From Selenomonadaceae bacterium (GTDB lineage Bacteria > Bacillota > Negativicutes > Selenomonadales > Selenomonadaceae): a stretch of DNA of 33,696 nt. Position numbers and translations under genes: made by a program. Location: NCBI GenBank assembly GCA_017455645.1, contig JAFSZS010000227.1, positions 1-33,696 on the forward strand, given 5' to 3'. The notes under the pieces were generated by a model, which had not been told where the DNA came from, made no database searches, and saw nothing but the letters and a program-made list of their open reading frames with translations. Within the stretch, counting starts at the first letter, position 1. Each line of letters opens with the position of its first letter. Shown here in pieces: positions 16,726-24,589 of this stretch.

Positions 16726-17220
16726 CTAATCTTCCCGCGTTACAAATTCTTCAAGTTCTTTCAAAAAGTCCAAATGTTCTTCGCCAACGCAAGAAAAAGT
16801 TATTCGCCGCATGTTGCGCGTCTCTTTGATACGTTCAATTTCAATTCTGAAATAATCGTCCGGCAAGGATTCGGGGAATTTTTCGCCCCATTCAATAAAA
16901 ACAATTCCTTCGGGAAAATCTGTATACTCGTAAAAGCCGATTTCTTCAAGTTCTTCTTCATCTTGCAGCCGGTACAAGTCAAAGTGCACGATTGGACAAA
17001 AACCCTCATAAATATTCATAAGGTTAAAAGTTGGGCTTGTAACTTCGCCCTGTACGCCCAAGGTGCGCGCCATACTCTGTACAAATAAAGTTTTGCCTGC
17101 GCCCAAATTTCCTTCCAAACAAACTACCGTACCTTCTCGGATTCTCTGGGCAACTTTTGACGCTAATTTTACAGTCTCGTAGGGCGACTGCGTTATGTTC
17201 GTAAACAAAAAAATATTCAC
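16726..17220 (-). CDS. tsaE: tRNA threonylcarbamoyladenosine biosynthesis ATPase TsaE
   Basis: ATPase that drives the TsaB-TsaD complex. The protein of about 164 aa has Walker A GNLGAGKT, the TsaE signature VTSPTFNLMNIYEG and HFDLYRL, and FIEWGEKFP. The start is uncertain. GTG at 17220 touches the Shine-Dalgarno GAGGAG directly, while TTG at 17208 sits 11 bases after it. It is the first gene of the long operon running to upp. I could not find a clear promoter in the 90 bases before it. Confidence 0.93.
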   Translation of the reverse strand: MNIFLFTNITQSPYETVKLASKVAQRIREGTVVCLEGNLGAGKTLFVQSMARTLGVQGEVTSPTFNLMNIYEGFCPIVHFDLYRLQDEEELEEIGFYEYTDFPEGIVFIEWGEKFPESLPDDYFRIEIERIKETRNMRRITFSCVGEEHLDFLKELEEFVTRED

Positions 17221-17262
17221 TCCTCAAAATTTGAAAATTTATTGGCACATATTTTAAACAAA

Positions 17263-17292
17263 AAAAGCCTTCCTGTAAAGAAAAGCCTTTTT
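17263..17292 (-). terminator. Intrinsic terminator after the DUF262 gene
   Basis: On the minus strand GCUUUUC and GGAAGGC pair over seven positions with G-U pairs, around the loop UUUACA, followed by seven U. On the plus strand these would be A-C mismatches, so the minus direction is favoured. It ends the transcript of the 17311-18990 gene and separates it from the tsa operon. Confidence 0.7.
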
Positions 17293-17310
17293 GTTATTAA
17301 GCCAGTAATT

Positions 17311-18990
17311 CTATAACGCTTGATTGATTTTTGCGGCAATTAATTTTTTGCGTTCAGTTAGAAATTTTTTGAAATTGCTTATTATCCAAGTGTTGCTGTC
17401 TTCCGGTATCAAGTGCAATGAAAGATATTCTTGCTGATTTTCTACTTGAGGCAACCATTTATTTAAAGTTTTGTCATTTTTTTTACTGTTATCTGAAGAA
17501 CTTAGTCGCTCCAAATTTGCAATGCTGTTAATTTCTTCGATTGTAAATTTGCCCATTTCTTTTAATTTTGCCTTAGGTTGAATGTGGTCTGCAACCCTGC
17601 GCGAAGAAAGGTTTCCGTCATACATAAGATAAAGCATATATTCTTGGTCGGGGTCAAAATCGTCAAGGTTTTTTTCTTTGACAGTGGAATAAAATTTGTG
17701 AAGATTTTTTATGCAAACGTTAAAAAGCTCCTCTGCCGGAAAAACTTTGCCCTGAAATTTTTCTAATTCTTTGTGCAGCTCTTTTATACCTTTTTCAGAA
17801 GGAGTCCAGCCGCAACCGCGCCGCCAAATTCCATTCAGCCACGAAAGTTTCAACCATTTTTTCATATTGGAAAAATTTTCAGCGGATTTTTCGACAACGT
17901 CCAGCGGATGAATACTGTTGCGCTCCGAAAAATAAAAAATATGGTACGCCAAAAGATACAGCGAAATTGGCGAACGATTTTTATTGCTTGCAAACCAATT
18001 ATAATCGCCGCTTTTTTGCAAAAAAATTCTCAGTGCCTGCAAAGTTTGTTTTATACGGTCGGAATTTTTTATTGCAAAATTAGATTCGTCGCCGCTTAAA
18101 TTTGCAATATCTTTTAAAGGTCTGCCTGTAAGTGTCAATAAGATTTTTACAATTTTATCGCCGTCCAAATTAATATCTTTGTTTTCTTCAACAATATCAT
18201 CAAGAAAATTTTCCATTCGATAATCGAAGCCTTTTAATTTTGAAGCAACAAGGTCAAGTGTAGAAAGTCTCATCCCTTCACTATTGAGTCGCCGGAAAAG
18301 TTCAACCATCCATTGGCGATTTTCAGTAACATCTTTTGAAGTGTCAAATTTTACTTTTGAAATTCCAATGGTTTTATCGTTAAAAATTCTTTGATAAAAA
18401 TGTTGAATATTACGTTCAACACGTCGAGTAAGTTTAATTTTTTCAGTATCTTTAATGTCAAATTCAGCGTTTATTTTGTCTGCAACTTTGCCGCTGTCGT
18501 TTGTTTCGGACAAAAAAACATATAATTTAGCTACGCTGTACCAAAAATTTTCTGAAGGTACAAAAGATTTTTCCTTTCCGGGCTTCAAAAATTTGAATTC
18601 ATATTCATTTGATTCAAAATCGCTGAAAAGGTCAAAATATAAATTTTTGCCTTCCCAAGTGCCGTAAATCCCTATGTAAAAAGTTTGAAGGCGTTGTTGT
18701 CCGTCGATAACAAAAAACTGTTTGTGCTGTAATTGTTGAACTTCTTCAGAATTTTGCGGGGTGCCATCATTTGAAAATTTACGGAATGCAAAAAGCGGCT
18801 CTGCATGTTTGTCTTCTTCCAAGCCAATTATTGCACCAAAAGAATATCCTTTAAATAAGCTGTTAAAAAGTAGCTCCATTTTTTCGTCGTCCCAAACAAA
18901 TCTGCGTTGAATTACCGGCAATACAAATAAGTTTTCGTCGTGAATCAATGTAACTACTTCTTTGACGGTTTTATTTTCCCAATCTTCCAT
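17311..18990 (-). CDS. DUF262/HNH protein, GmrSD-like probable defence nuclease
   Basis: A 559-aa protein. The N-terminal DUF262 domain has VIQRRFVW (about 26-33) and the ParB-like signature VIDGQQRLQT (about 94-103). The C-terminus has an HNH pattern: ADHIQPKAKL (about 467-476), then IANLERLSSSDNSKK (about 490-504). This is the single-chain layout of GmrSD/BrxU-type modification-dependent enzymes, known to restrict phage DNA with modified bases. The longer middle has no named motif. AGGAGG precedes the ATG at good spacing. It is a single-gene transcript between unrelated housekeeping operons, which suggests acquisition. Some DUF262 proteins have other roles, so restriction is an inference. 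Confidence 0.8.
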   Translation of the reverse strand: MEDWENKTVKEVVTLIHDENLFVLPVIQRRFVWDDEKMELLFNSLFKGYSFGAIIGLEEDKHAEPLFAFRKFSNDGTPQNSEEVQQLQHKQFFVIDGQQRLQTFYIGIYGTWEGKNLYFDLFSDFESNEYEFKFLKPGKEKSFVPSENFWYSVAKLYVFLSETNDSGKVADKINAEFDIKDTEKIKLTRRVERNIQHFYQRIFNDKTIGISKVKFDTSKDVTENRQWMVELFRRLNSEGMRLSTLDLVASKLKGFDYRMENFLDDIVEENKDINLDGDKIVKILLTLTGRPLKDIANLSGDESNFAIKNSDRIKQTLQALRIFLQKSGDYNWFASNKNRSPISLYLLAYHIFYFSERNSIHPLDVVEKSAENFSNMKKWLKLSWLNGIWRRGCGWTPSEKGIKELHKELEKFQGKVFPAEELFNVCIKNLHKFYSTVKEKNLDDFDPDQEYMLYLMYDGNLSSRRVADHIQPKAKLKEMGKFTIEEINSIANLERLSSSDNSKKNDKTLNKWLPQVENQQEYLSLHLIPEDSNTWIISNFKKFLTERKKLIAAKINQAL

Positions 18991-19014
18991 TACATTACCT
19001 CCTTTAAAATTTTA

Positions 19015-19041
19015 TAAAAAAAGCCGCTCCAATGAACGGCT
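19015..19041 (-). terminator. Intrinsic terminator of the transketolase operon
   Basis: On the minus strand AGCCGUUC and GAGCGGCU pair over eight positions (one U-G) around the loop AUUG, followed by seven U. It lies 22 bases after the stop of the C-terminal transketolase subunit and ahead of the DUF262 gene. Confidence 0.85.
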
Positions 19042-19062
19042 AAAAATTTTTATCAAGATATT

Positions 19063-20004
19063 TTATTTTTGTAAGAATTTTTCTGTAGTGTCGGCGATAT
19101 TTACCGCCCAAAGTCCAAAATATTCCATAAGTTCATCCATTGACGCCGAAAAGCCGAAAACGTCATTAATACCGATACGCTTAACAGGTACGGGATAATT
19201 TTCAGAAAGGACGCCGCAAACTGCCTCGCCTAAACCGCCAAAAATTGTATGTTCCTCAACCGTGACAATTTTTTTACATTCTTGAGCGGCTTTAATTGTA
19301 ATTTCGGCGTCAAGCGGCTTAATAGTTCCCATATTTATAATTCGCGCAGAAATACCTTTGTCTTTCAAAATTGCGGCGGCTTTTACAGCTTCCGGTAAGA
19401 CAATTCCGGTTGCGATAATTGCAACGTCGGAGCCGTCAACTACAATTTCGCCCTTGCCAATTTCAAATTTATAATTTTCGTCGTGATAAACCGGCGTGGC
19501 AGAACGCGCAAAACGAATGTACACGGGACCGTCGTATTCGTGAACGGCTTTAACCATTTGCCGCGCCTCAATGTCATCTGAAGGACACATTACAAGCATT
19601 TTGGGAATTGTGCGCATTAAAGCAAAATCTTCGCAGCATTGGTGGCTTGCGCCGTCCGCGCCTACAGAAATTCCGCCGTGACTCGCGCAGATTTTAACGT
19701 TCAAATGTGGATAACCTACAGAATTTCTGATTTGCTCATAAGGGCGGCAAGCGGCGAACATTGCGAAAGTTGAAACGAAAGGAATTAAGCCCATAGTTGC
19801 AAGACCGGCGGCAACGCCAATCATATTTTGCTCGGCAATTCCGCAGTTGAAAAATCTTTCTGGAAATTCTTTACCAAACATACCGCTTTTTGTGGAGCCC
19901 GCCAAATCTGCGTCAAGCACTACAATTTTTTTATCGATTCTGCCGAGTTCAACCAAAGTTGCGCCGTAACTTTCACGGGTTGCAATTTTTTTTATTTCAG
20001 CCAT
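19063..20004 (-). CDS. Transketolase, C-terminal subunit
   Basis: The second half of a split transketolase, which moves two-carbon units between sugar phosphates in the non-oxidative pentose phosphate pathway. At 313 aa it covers the pyrimidine-binding and C-terminal domains. The catalytic glutamate is in NCGIAEQNMIGVAAGLA, with SHGGISVGADGASHQ downstream. AAGGAG precedes the ATG at eight bases. It follows the N-terminal subunit across a 69-base gap that holds a repeat hairpin. Split transketolases are common in Firmicutes and archaea. Confidence 0.93.
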   Translation of the reverse strand: MAEIKKIATRESYGATLVELGRIDKKIVVLDADLAGSTKSGMFGKEFPERFFNCGIAEQNMIGVAAGLATMGLIPFVSTFAMFAACRPYEQIRNSVGYPHLNVKICASHGGISVGADGASHQCCEDFALMRTIPKMLVMCPSDDIEARQMVKAVHEYDGPVYIRFARSATPVYHDENYKFEIGKGEIVVDGSDVAIIATGIVLPEAVKAAAILKDKGISARIINMGTIKPLDAEITIKAAQECKKIVTVEEHTIFGGLGEAVCGVLSENYPVPVKRIGINDVFGFSASMDELMEYFGLWAVNIADTTEKFLQK

Positions 20005-20026
20005 TAAAATTTCTCCTTCGTCGAAA

Positions 20027-20092
20027 TTTAGGGAATAGTGGGTAGGGAGTAGGGATTAGAAAAAAACTGCTCCCTATTCCCGATTCCCTAAA
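20027..20092. repeat. Inverted heptamer-type repeat between the transketolase genes
   Basis: Two arms of 23 bases (20027-20049 and 20070-20092) match in inverted orientation at 19 positions and could fold into a long hairpin with a 20-base loop. Both arms begin or end with TTTAGGGAAT and contain AGGGAG, the same words as in the repeat at 15.06-15.17 kb. The distal arm contains the stop codon of the N-terminal transketolase subunit and encodes its last residues (LGNRE). It may stabilise or attenuate the mRNA between the two subunits; that is inference. Confidence 0.7.
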
Positions 20093-20931
20093 ATACTTTT
20101 GCGAGCGTTTTCAAGTTCAGCAAGTGCTTTTTCACATTCATCAGGCTTAGCGGCTTTACCGTGCCAACCGGCTACATTTTCCATAAATGAAACGCCCTTA
20201 CCCTTGATAGTTTTCAGCAAAATAACAGTTGGTTGAGTGCCGGATTTATTTTCGTGGAAGAAATTAAAAGCCTTTTCCAATTCGTCAAAATTATGCCCGT
20301 CAATTTTTATAACTTTGCAACCGAACGCCTCAAATTTTTTATCAAGCGGCTCGGTATTCATAACGTCTGAAGTTTTGCCGTCAATCTGCAAGCCGTTCAC
20401 GTCAACAGCAATGCAAAGGTTATTCAGCTTGTAATGCGCGGCAAAAAGCATAGCCTCCCAAACTTCACCTTCAGCAATTTCACCATCGCCCAAAAGTGCG
20501 TAAACATTTATATCAAGCCCCAAAACTTTTGCGCCTTTCGCCATACCGCACGCCGCCGAAATTCCCTGTCCTAAACTTCCTGTACTCATATCTATGCCCG
20601 GCGTAGAATTCATGCAGGGATGTCCTTGCAAATACGAAGTTTTTTTGCGCAGGGTAATTAAATCTTCAACAGGGAAAAAACCTTCACGCGCCAAAACTGA
20701 ATACAAGGCAGGCGCACTGTGTCCTTTCGACAATACAAAACGGTCTCTATCAAACTTTTCAGGATTTTTCGGATCAACTTTAATTTCTTTTTCGTAAAGA
20801 TAGGTTAAATAATCTGCGGCAGCAAGCGAACCCCCGGGGTGTCCACTGCCTGCGGCGGTTGTACTTTTTACAATATCTTCGCGCACATTCAGGGCGAAAA
20901 TCTCAAGTTGTTTTTTCTCTTCTTGTAACAT
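20074..20931 (-). CDS. Transketolase, N-terminal subunit
   Basis: The thiamine-diphosphate-binding half of the split transketolase, with the C-terminal partner downstream. The 285-aa protein has GHPGGSLAAADYLTYLY near the start, the GDG cofactor motif in ALLGDGEIAEGEVWEAM, and GKGVSFMEN. The frame is open to 20973, but ATG at 20931 starts the conserved sequence. Its GGAGG lies 12 bases upstream, rather far. The last few codons lie in a repeat element. A strong promoter is at 20970-20998. Confidence 0.93.
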   Translation of the reverse strand: MLQEEKKQLEIFALNVREDIVKSTTAAGSGHPGGSLAAADYLTYLYEKEIKVDPKNPEKFDRDRFVLSKGHSAPALYSVLAREGFFPVEDLITLRKKTSYLQGHPCMNSTPGIDMSTGSLGQGISAACGMAKGAKVLGLDINVYALLGDGEIAEGEVWEAMLFAAHYKLNNLCIAVDVNGLQIDGKTSDVMNTEPLDKKFEAFGCKVIKIDGHNFDELEKAFNFFHENKSGTQPTVILLKTIKGKGVSFMENVAGWHGKAAKPDECEKALAELENARKSILGNRE

Positions 20932-20969
20932 AAAAAAATTTTTCCTCCCTTTATACAAGAATCCCTGTA

Positions 20970-20998
20970 ACAATAGCAGGATTTTTGCATTATGTCAA
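20970..20998 (-). promoter_or_regulatory. Promoter of the transketolase operon
   Basis: On the minus strand, -35 TTGACA (20998-20993), a 17-base spacer and -10 TATTGT (20975-20970). The start of transcription would fall about 30 bases before the ATG. It is back to back with the rnpB promoter. Confidence 0.75.
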
Positions 20999-21006
20999 AA
21001 TTTTTC

Positions 21007-21035
21007 TTGCAAGTTTTTTTCTTCAATGGTAAAAT
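21007..21035 (+). promoter_or_regulatory. Promoter of rnpB
   Basis: -35 TTGCAA (21007-21012), a 17-base spacer and -10 TAAAAT (21030-21035). The RNA would begin six or seven bases downstream, exactly at the first base of helix P1. Confidence 0.85.
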
Positions 21036-21041
21036 CTTCTT

Positions 21042-21379
21042 GGCAGGTAGTCGAGGCGATCGCGGTTAATTTTTAATCGAGGAAAGTCCGAACTCCACAG
21101 AGCGGCGTGCCGGATAACGTCCGGCGGAAGTAATTCCAGAGATAGTGTCACAGAAAACAAACCGCCAAATTTTTTGGTAAGGATGAAACGGCAGGGTAAG
21201 AGCCTACCAGACGTGCAGTAATGCTCGTGCTTGATAAACCTCACGCGGAGCAAAACTAAATAGGAAATGGTTGAGGTTGCTCGCTGACATTTCGGGTAAG
21301 TTGCTTGAGTTGTGCGGTAACGTACAATCCAGATAAATGATCGCCATTATTACAAAATTCGGCTTATTGACTGCCTGCC
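21042..21379 (+). ncRNA. rnpB: RNase P RNA, bacterial class A-like
   Basis: The catalytic RNA that trims the 5' ends of tRNA precursors. The conserved blocks are in order: GAGGAAAGTCC (21079-21089), the ACAGAAAACAAACCGCC region, CAGGGTAAGAGCCTACC, and AGATAAATGATCGCC followed by TTCGGCTTA. The ends form helix P1: 11 bases at 21042-21052 pair with 21369-21379, with one G-U. A promoter and a short terminator hairpin bracket it. The length of about 338 nt is slightly below the common 350-400. Confidence 0.95.
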
Positions 21380-21399
21380 TCCCCAATTCGGGGAAATTT
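21380..21399 (+). terminator. Short hairpin after rnpB, likely terminator
   Basis: TCCCC (21380-21384) and GGGGA (21390-21394) pair around AATTC, followed by AATTTT. The stem is short and the U-run weak, so read-through into gmhB is possible. Confidence 0.5.
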
Positions 21400-21418
21400 T
21401 AAATGAGGAGTGATAATT

Positions 21419-21931
21419 TTGAACAAGGCTGTATTTTTTGACAGAGATGGTGTTTTGAACATTGACACCATTAATTTGCACAAAATTGAAGATTGGATTT
21501 GGATTAACGGCGCAAAGGAAGCAATTAAATTCTGCAATGACAACGGCTACCTTGCAATAATTATCACGAATCAAAGCGGCGTTGCGCGTAATTTATTCAC
21601 TCTCAACGATGTTAATAAACTTCATAATTTTGTACAAGGCGAGCTTTATAAAATTGGCGCACGTATCGACGCCTTCTATATTTGCCCGCACATTGACGAC
21701 GGAACCGGAAAGGTTAAACAGTACAGCATTGAATGTAATTGCAGAAAACCTAAGCCGGGTTTAATTCTTCAGGCGTGCAAAGATTTTGATATTGACGTTT
21801 CGCAGTCTTACATGGTCGGCGATAAACAGCGCGATTGTGATGCCGGAATTAACGCCGGTGTTAAAGGCACTTGTCTTTTTGACGGCGTGGACTTATTAGC
21901 CTCTGTCAAGAAAATGTTGCAAGATGGCTGA
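21419..21931 (+). CDS. gmhB: D-glycero-D-manno-heptose-1,7-bisphosphate 7-phosphatase
   Basis: HAD-family phosphatase in ADP-heptose synthesis for the lipopolysaccharide core. The 170-aa protein has the nucleophile motif FFDRDGVLN, IITNQSGVAR, the zinc-site residues in CPHIDD and CNCRKPKPG, and the acid motif VGDKQRDCDAG. TTG at 21419, eight bases after GAGGAG, is chosen over GTG at 21410, which overlaps that site. It overlaps cobU by eight bases. A related histidinol-phosphatase role cannot be fully excluded, but the heptosyltransferase gene in the window supports heptose metabolism. Confidence 0.88.
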   Translation: MNKAVFFDRDGVLNIDTINLHKIEDWIWINGAKEAIKFCNDNGYLAIIITNQSGVARNLFTLNDVNKLHNFVQGELYKIGARIDAFYICPHIDDGTGKVKQYSIECNCRKPKPGLILQACKDFDIDVSQSYMVGDKQRDCDAGINAGVKGTCLFDGVDLLASVKKMLQDG

Positions 21932-22472
21932 AATAATTTTGGTTACGGGCGGCGCACGCTCCGGAAAAAGTACATTCGCCGAAAAATTGGCGTTGAAACT
22001 CGGCAACGGGCGCGCGGCTTACATTGCAACCGCTCAAATTTTTGATGATGAAATGGCGCAGCGCGTCAAAGTTCACAAGTCGCGCAGATTTAATAACTGG
22101 GCAAATTTTGAAGCTCCCTTCGACGCAGATAAAATTTTTCCAACTGTAACTGAAAATGTTATTCTGTTCGACTGCGTCACAATGTACCTTACAAATTGGT
22201 TGCTTACCAAAAATCTTGACGCCAAAAATATTTTTACCGAATTTGAAATTTTTATAGAAAAACTTATAACCGCCGCTGAAAAATCCTGCGCGACGGTTAT
22301 TTTTGTGTCAAATGAAGTTGGCGCGGGAATTGTACCGGAAAATAAATTGGCAAGAATTTTTAGGGATTTCGCAGGGCTTGCCAATCAGAAAATCGCCGCT
22401 CATTCTGAAAAAGTTTTTTTAGTTACTGCGGGAATTGCCGTCGATATTAAAAAATTTGCAGAAAGGATTTAA
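21924..22472 (+). CDS. cobU: Adenosylcobinamide kinase / cobinamide-phosphate guanylyltransferase
   Basis: Activates cobinamide in the nucleotide-loop stage of vitamin B12 synthesis or salvage. The 182-aa protein has P-loop GGARSGKS, the catalytic histidine region VKVHKSRRFNNW, FDCVTMYLTNWL and the ending VSNEVGAGIVPENKLAR. Length and motifs are complete. It overlaps gmhB and is followed after three bases by the orphan MmeI-like fragment. No other cob gene is in the window. Confidence 0.93.
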   Translation: MAEIILVTGGARSGKSTFAEKLALKLGNGRAAYIATAQIFDDEMAQRVKVHKSRRFNNWANFEAPFDADKIFPTVTENVILFDCVTMYLTNWLLTKNLDAKNIFTEFEIFIEKLITAAEKSCATVIFVSNEVGAGIVPENKLARIFRDFAGLANQKIAAHSEKVFLVTAGIAVDIKKFAERI

Positions 22473-22475
22473 ATT

Positions 22476-23423
22476 ATGCCGCAATACAATTCAGAAAATC
22501 CTTACATAATTACAAAATTTCCCGGCGAATATTTCATTGACGAAACGCAAAGATTTACAGTGCCGAAAATGATTTATGGCAGTAAACCTACCGACGGCGG
22601 CAATTTAATTATCGAGGCTGACGAATACGAAAATTTTATTGCAAAAGAGCCGCTCGCCAAAAAATATATCCGCCGCTATATTGGTGCTGAAGAATTTTTA
22701 TATAACAAATTGCGCTATTGCCTTTGGCTGAAAGATTGCCCGCCCGACGAATTGCGAAAAATGAAATTTGTTTATGAGCGCGTTAAAAATGTTCGTGAAT
22801 TTCGTTTGCAAAGTCAAAAAACTGCAACTCGTAAATCTGCAGAAAAGCCTACACTTTTTCAAGAAATAAGACAGCCCGACAGCGATTATATTTGTGTACC
22901 CGCCGTAAGCGGTGAAAGTCGCCGATATATTCCTATGGCTTGGGTAAATAAAAATGTTATCGCCGGTAATGCCGTTCAATGTATACCAAATGCAACTTTG
23001 TGGCTTTTTGGGCAACTTGAAAGTATTGTTCATATGGCGTGGATGCATGCGGTTAGCGGGCGATTGGGAATAAGTTACAGATATTCGGCGCAGATAACAT
23101 ACAATAATTTTGTATTTATAAATGCAGACAAAAAACGGCTTGCAAGAATTGAAAAAGCGGCGCAAAAAATTTTGGACGCGCGGGCGAAATTTCCAAATGC
23201 AAGCCTTGCAGATTTATATGATGAAGTATCAATGCCGTATGAACTGCGCGAGGCGCACGCCGAAAACGACGCGGCAGTAATGGACGCCTACGGTTACCCG
23301 CCGAATTTTACAGAATTGCAAATTGTAACAGATTTATTTTACCGCTACGAAGCAATGATAACGCAAATACCGGAATCAATGATAGCGGCTACAAGTCGAA
23401 GAAATTTTTCTGAAAATATTTAG
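22476..23423 (+). CDS. Free-standing C-terminal part of an MmeI-like restriction-modification enzyme
   Basis: The 315 residues match, from memory, the last third of MmeI-family fused nuclease-methyltransferases: the target-recognition domain and C-terminal cap. Recognisable stretches are FTVPKMIYGSKPTDGGNL, YIRRYIGAEEFL, FQEIRQPDSDYICVPAVS, RRYIPMAW, VHMAWMHAVSGRLG and ILDARAKFPNASLADLYD. Full-length enzymes are about 900 aa. The nuclease, the SAM motif and the NPPY catalytic motif are absent, so it cannot cut or methylate alone. It nevertheless has an intact frame, an ATG and a GAAAGGA site, three bases after the cobU stop. Its stop overlaps that of the convergent AraC gene by a few bases. 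It may be a remnant or a specificity subunit. Confidence 0.8.
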   Translation: MPQYNSENPYIITKFPGEYFIDETQRFTVPKMIYGSKPTDGGNLIIEADEYENFIAKEPLAKKYIRRYIGAEEFLYNKLRYCLWLKDCPPDELRKMKFVYERVKNVREFRLQSQKTATRKSAEKPTLFQEIRQPDSDYICVPAVSGESRRYIPMAWVNKNVIAGNAVQCIPNATLWLFGQLESIVHMAWMHAVSGRLGISYRYSAQITYNNFVFINADKKRLARIEKAAQKILDARAKFPNASLADLYDEVSMPYELREAHAENDAAVMDAYGYPPNFTELQIVTDLFYRYEAMITQIPESMIAATSRRNFSENI

Positions 23424-24175
23424 TCGGCGGCGTTTAATCCCTTGCGAAAATATGTATTTTTATATTTGGCGGGCGTCATTCCCGTTTCTTGGCGAAAAAT
23501 TTTTATAAAGTAACTTTGTGAACTGAACGCCAAAATTTCTCCAATTTCGGTCGCACTGAATTTTGAATTGAGCAACATATTTTTTGCCGTTTCAATTCGC
23601 CGCCTCAAAATATAATCTGTCAAATTAATTCCAACTTCCTTTTTGAAAAGTGCAGAAATATAATTTGGGCTAAGTTGAGTTTGCTCCGCCAAATTTGCCA
23701 AAGTAATTTTCGTGTGAAGATTTGAATCAATATAATCAATGCATTTTTGAATTGCCTTTGAAATAACATTTGACTTGCCAATTTTTGACATCTGCGCGGT
23801 AAAGTACGAAAACATTTCATAATGAACTTTCAAAACTTCCTCGACGCTGTTGCACAAATCCATTTTCTGAATATACATATCGCTGATATTGTAAGCAGTT
23901 TCAGAATCTAAGCCGCCTTCGATTGCAAAGCGCGTGGCAAGCGTGATATTCGCAACAAAAAGATATTTCATATTTCTAACGGGATTATCCGACAAATGCC
24001 CGGTAGTTTCTGAAGTCATCATTCGGCGGCTTTCATCGGGCGCGGCGGGGTCTCCGGCTTGTAACATTTTGTACTGTTTCAATTCTTCGTCGTAGTAGTG
24101 GTGGCGAATATTATTTTCACGGTTTAAAAATTTCATATAGGCAATTTGTTTATCGGGGTTATTGTACTTCAGCAT
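23420..24175 (-). CDS. AraC-family transcriptional regulator
   Basis: A 251-aa protein with a C-terminal double helix-turn-helix (about 150-248): ITLANLAEQTQLSPNYISALFKK, split here as two helices, and the family end QSYFIKIFRQETGMTPAKYK. The N-terminal sensor part is helical and not a cupin that I recognise. ATG at 24175 sits eight bases after GGAAG; a GTG three codons earlier touches that site. It is divergent from the broken alcohol dehydrogenase gene and probably once controlled it, so its target may now be lost. Confidence 0.88.
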   Translation of the reverse strand: MLKYNNPDKQIAYMKFLNRENNIRHHYYDEELKQYKMLQAGDPAAPDESRRMMTSETTGHLSDNPVRNMKYLFVANITLATRFAIEGGLDSETAYNISDMYIQKMDLCNSVEEVLKVHYEMFSYFTAQMSKIGKSNVISKAIQKCIDYIDSNLHTKITLANLAEQTQLSPNYISALFKKEVGINLTDYILRRRIETAKNMLLNSKFSATEIGEILAFSSQSYFIKIFRQETGMTPAKYKNTYFRKGLNAAD

Positions 24176-24301
24176 TTTATTCACTTCCGCTTCAAAAAGT
24201 TTGCAATGAAATTATATCATTTTCCGCTAAAAAATTTCTATTGCCACGTTAATTTCAATGTTAAAATTTTTCTATCAAAGACAAATGGAGGGCTTTTTAA
24301 A

Positions 24302-24451
24302 ATGTATCAAGTTCAATTTTTTATGCCGACAAAAGTTTTGTTCGGCGCAGGACAACTTAACAATCTGCACAATGAAAATTTGCCCGGCAAAAAGGCTTTA
24401 ATTGTAACTTCAAACGGTACTTCAGTAAAAAAATTTATAACGATTAAATAA
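24302..24451 (+). pseudogene. N-terminal fragment of an iron-containing alcohol dehydrogenase
   Basis: About 45 residues (MYQVQFFMPTKVLFGAG and GKKALIVTSNGTSVKKF) are the typical beginning of the iron-dependent alcohol dehydrogenase family. After that, four unrelated codons lead to a stop. The gene keeps a GGAGGG ribosome site nine bases before the ATG. The NAD-binding GGGS region and all metal ligands are missing. The matching C-terminal piece lies 740 bases downstream, beyond an HNH gene. Confidence 0.9.
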
Positions 24452-24462
24452 GTGTAAAAAAA

Positions 24463-24491
24463 TTGACCTCCTGCTTAGTCTGTGCTAGAAT
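24463..24491 (+). promoter_or_regulatory. Promoter of the HNH endonuclease gene
   Basis: -35 TTGACC (24463-24468), a 17-base spacer and -10 TAGAAT (24486-24491), just after the dehydrogenase fragment. The inserted gene therefore brings its own transcription start. Confidence 0.75.
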
Positions 24492-24525
24492 TAAATTCGT
24501 AGGAATTAAAACTTGCACGCGGCAA

Positions 24526-24563
24526 AGCCGAAAGTCATTTGAATTTTAACTACTCTTTCGGCT
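24526..24563 (+). other. Hairpin in the HNH gene leader
   Basis: AGCCGAAAG (24526-24534) and CTTTCGGCT (24555-24563) are perfect nine-base inverted arms around a 20-base loop, 27 bases before the start codon. No U-run follows. It could be a translation-control structure or part of the mobile element's end. Confidence 0.6.
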
Positions 24564-24589
24564 ATTGTCAAGCAGAAGGAGTGGTTATA

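Noticed and set aside
16621-17088. Plus-strand open frame of about 155 codons opposite tsaB/tsaE
   Set aside because: It is antisense to two confident genes and shows no family resemblance.
24241-24267. Promoter for the broken alcohol dehydrogenase (TTGCCA and TAAAAT)
   Set aside because: The spacer is only 15 bases, too short for confidence.
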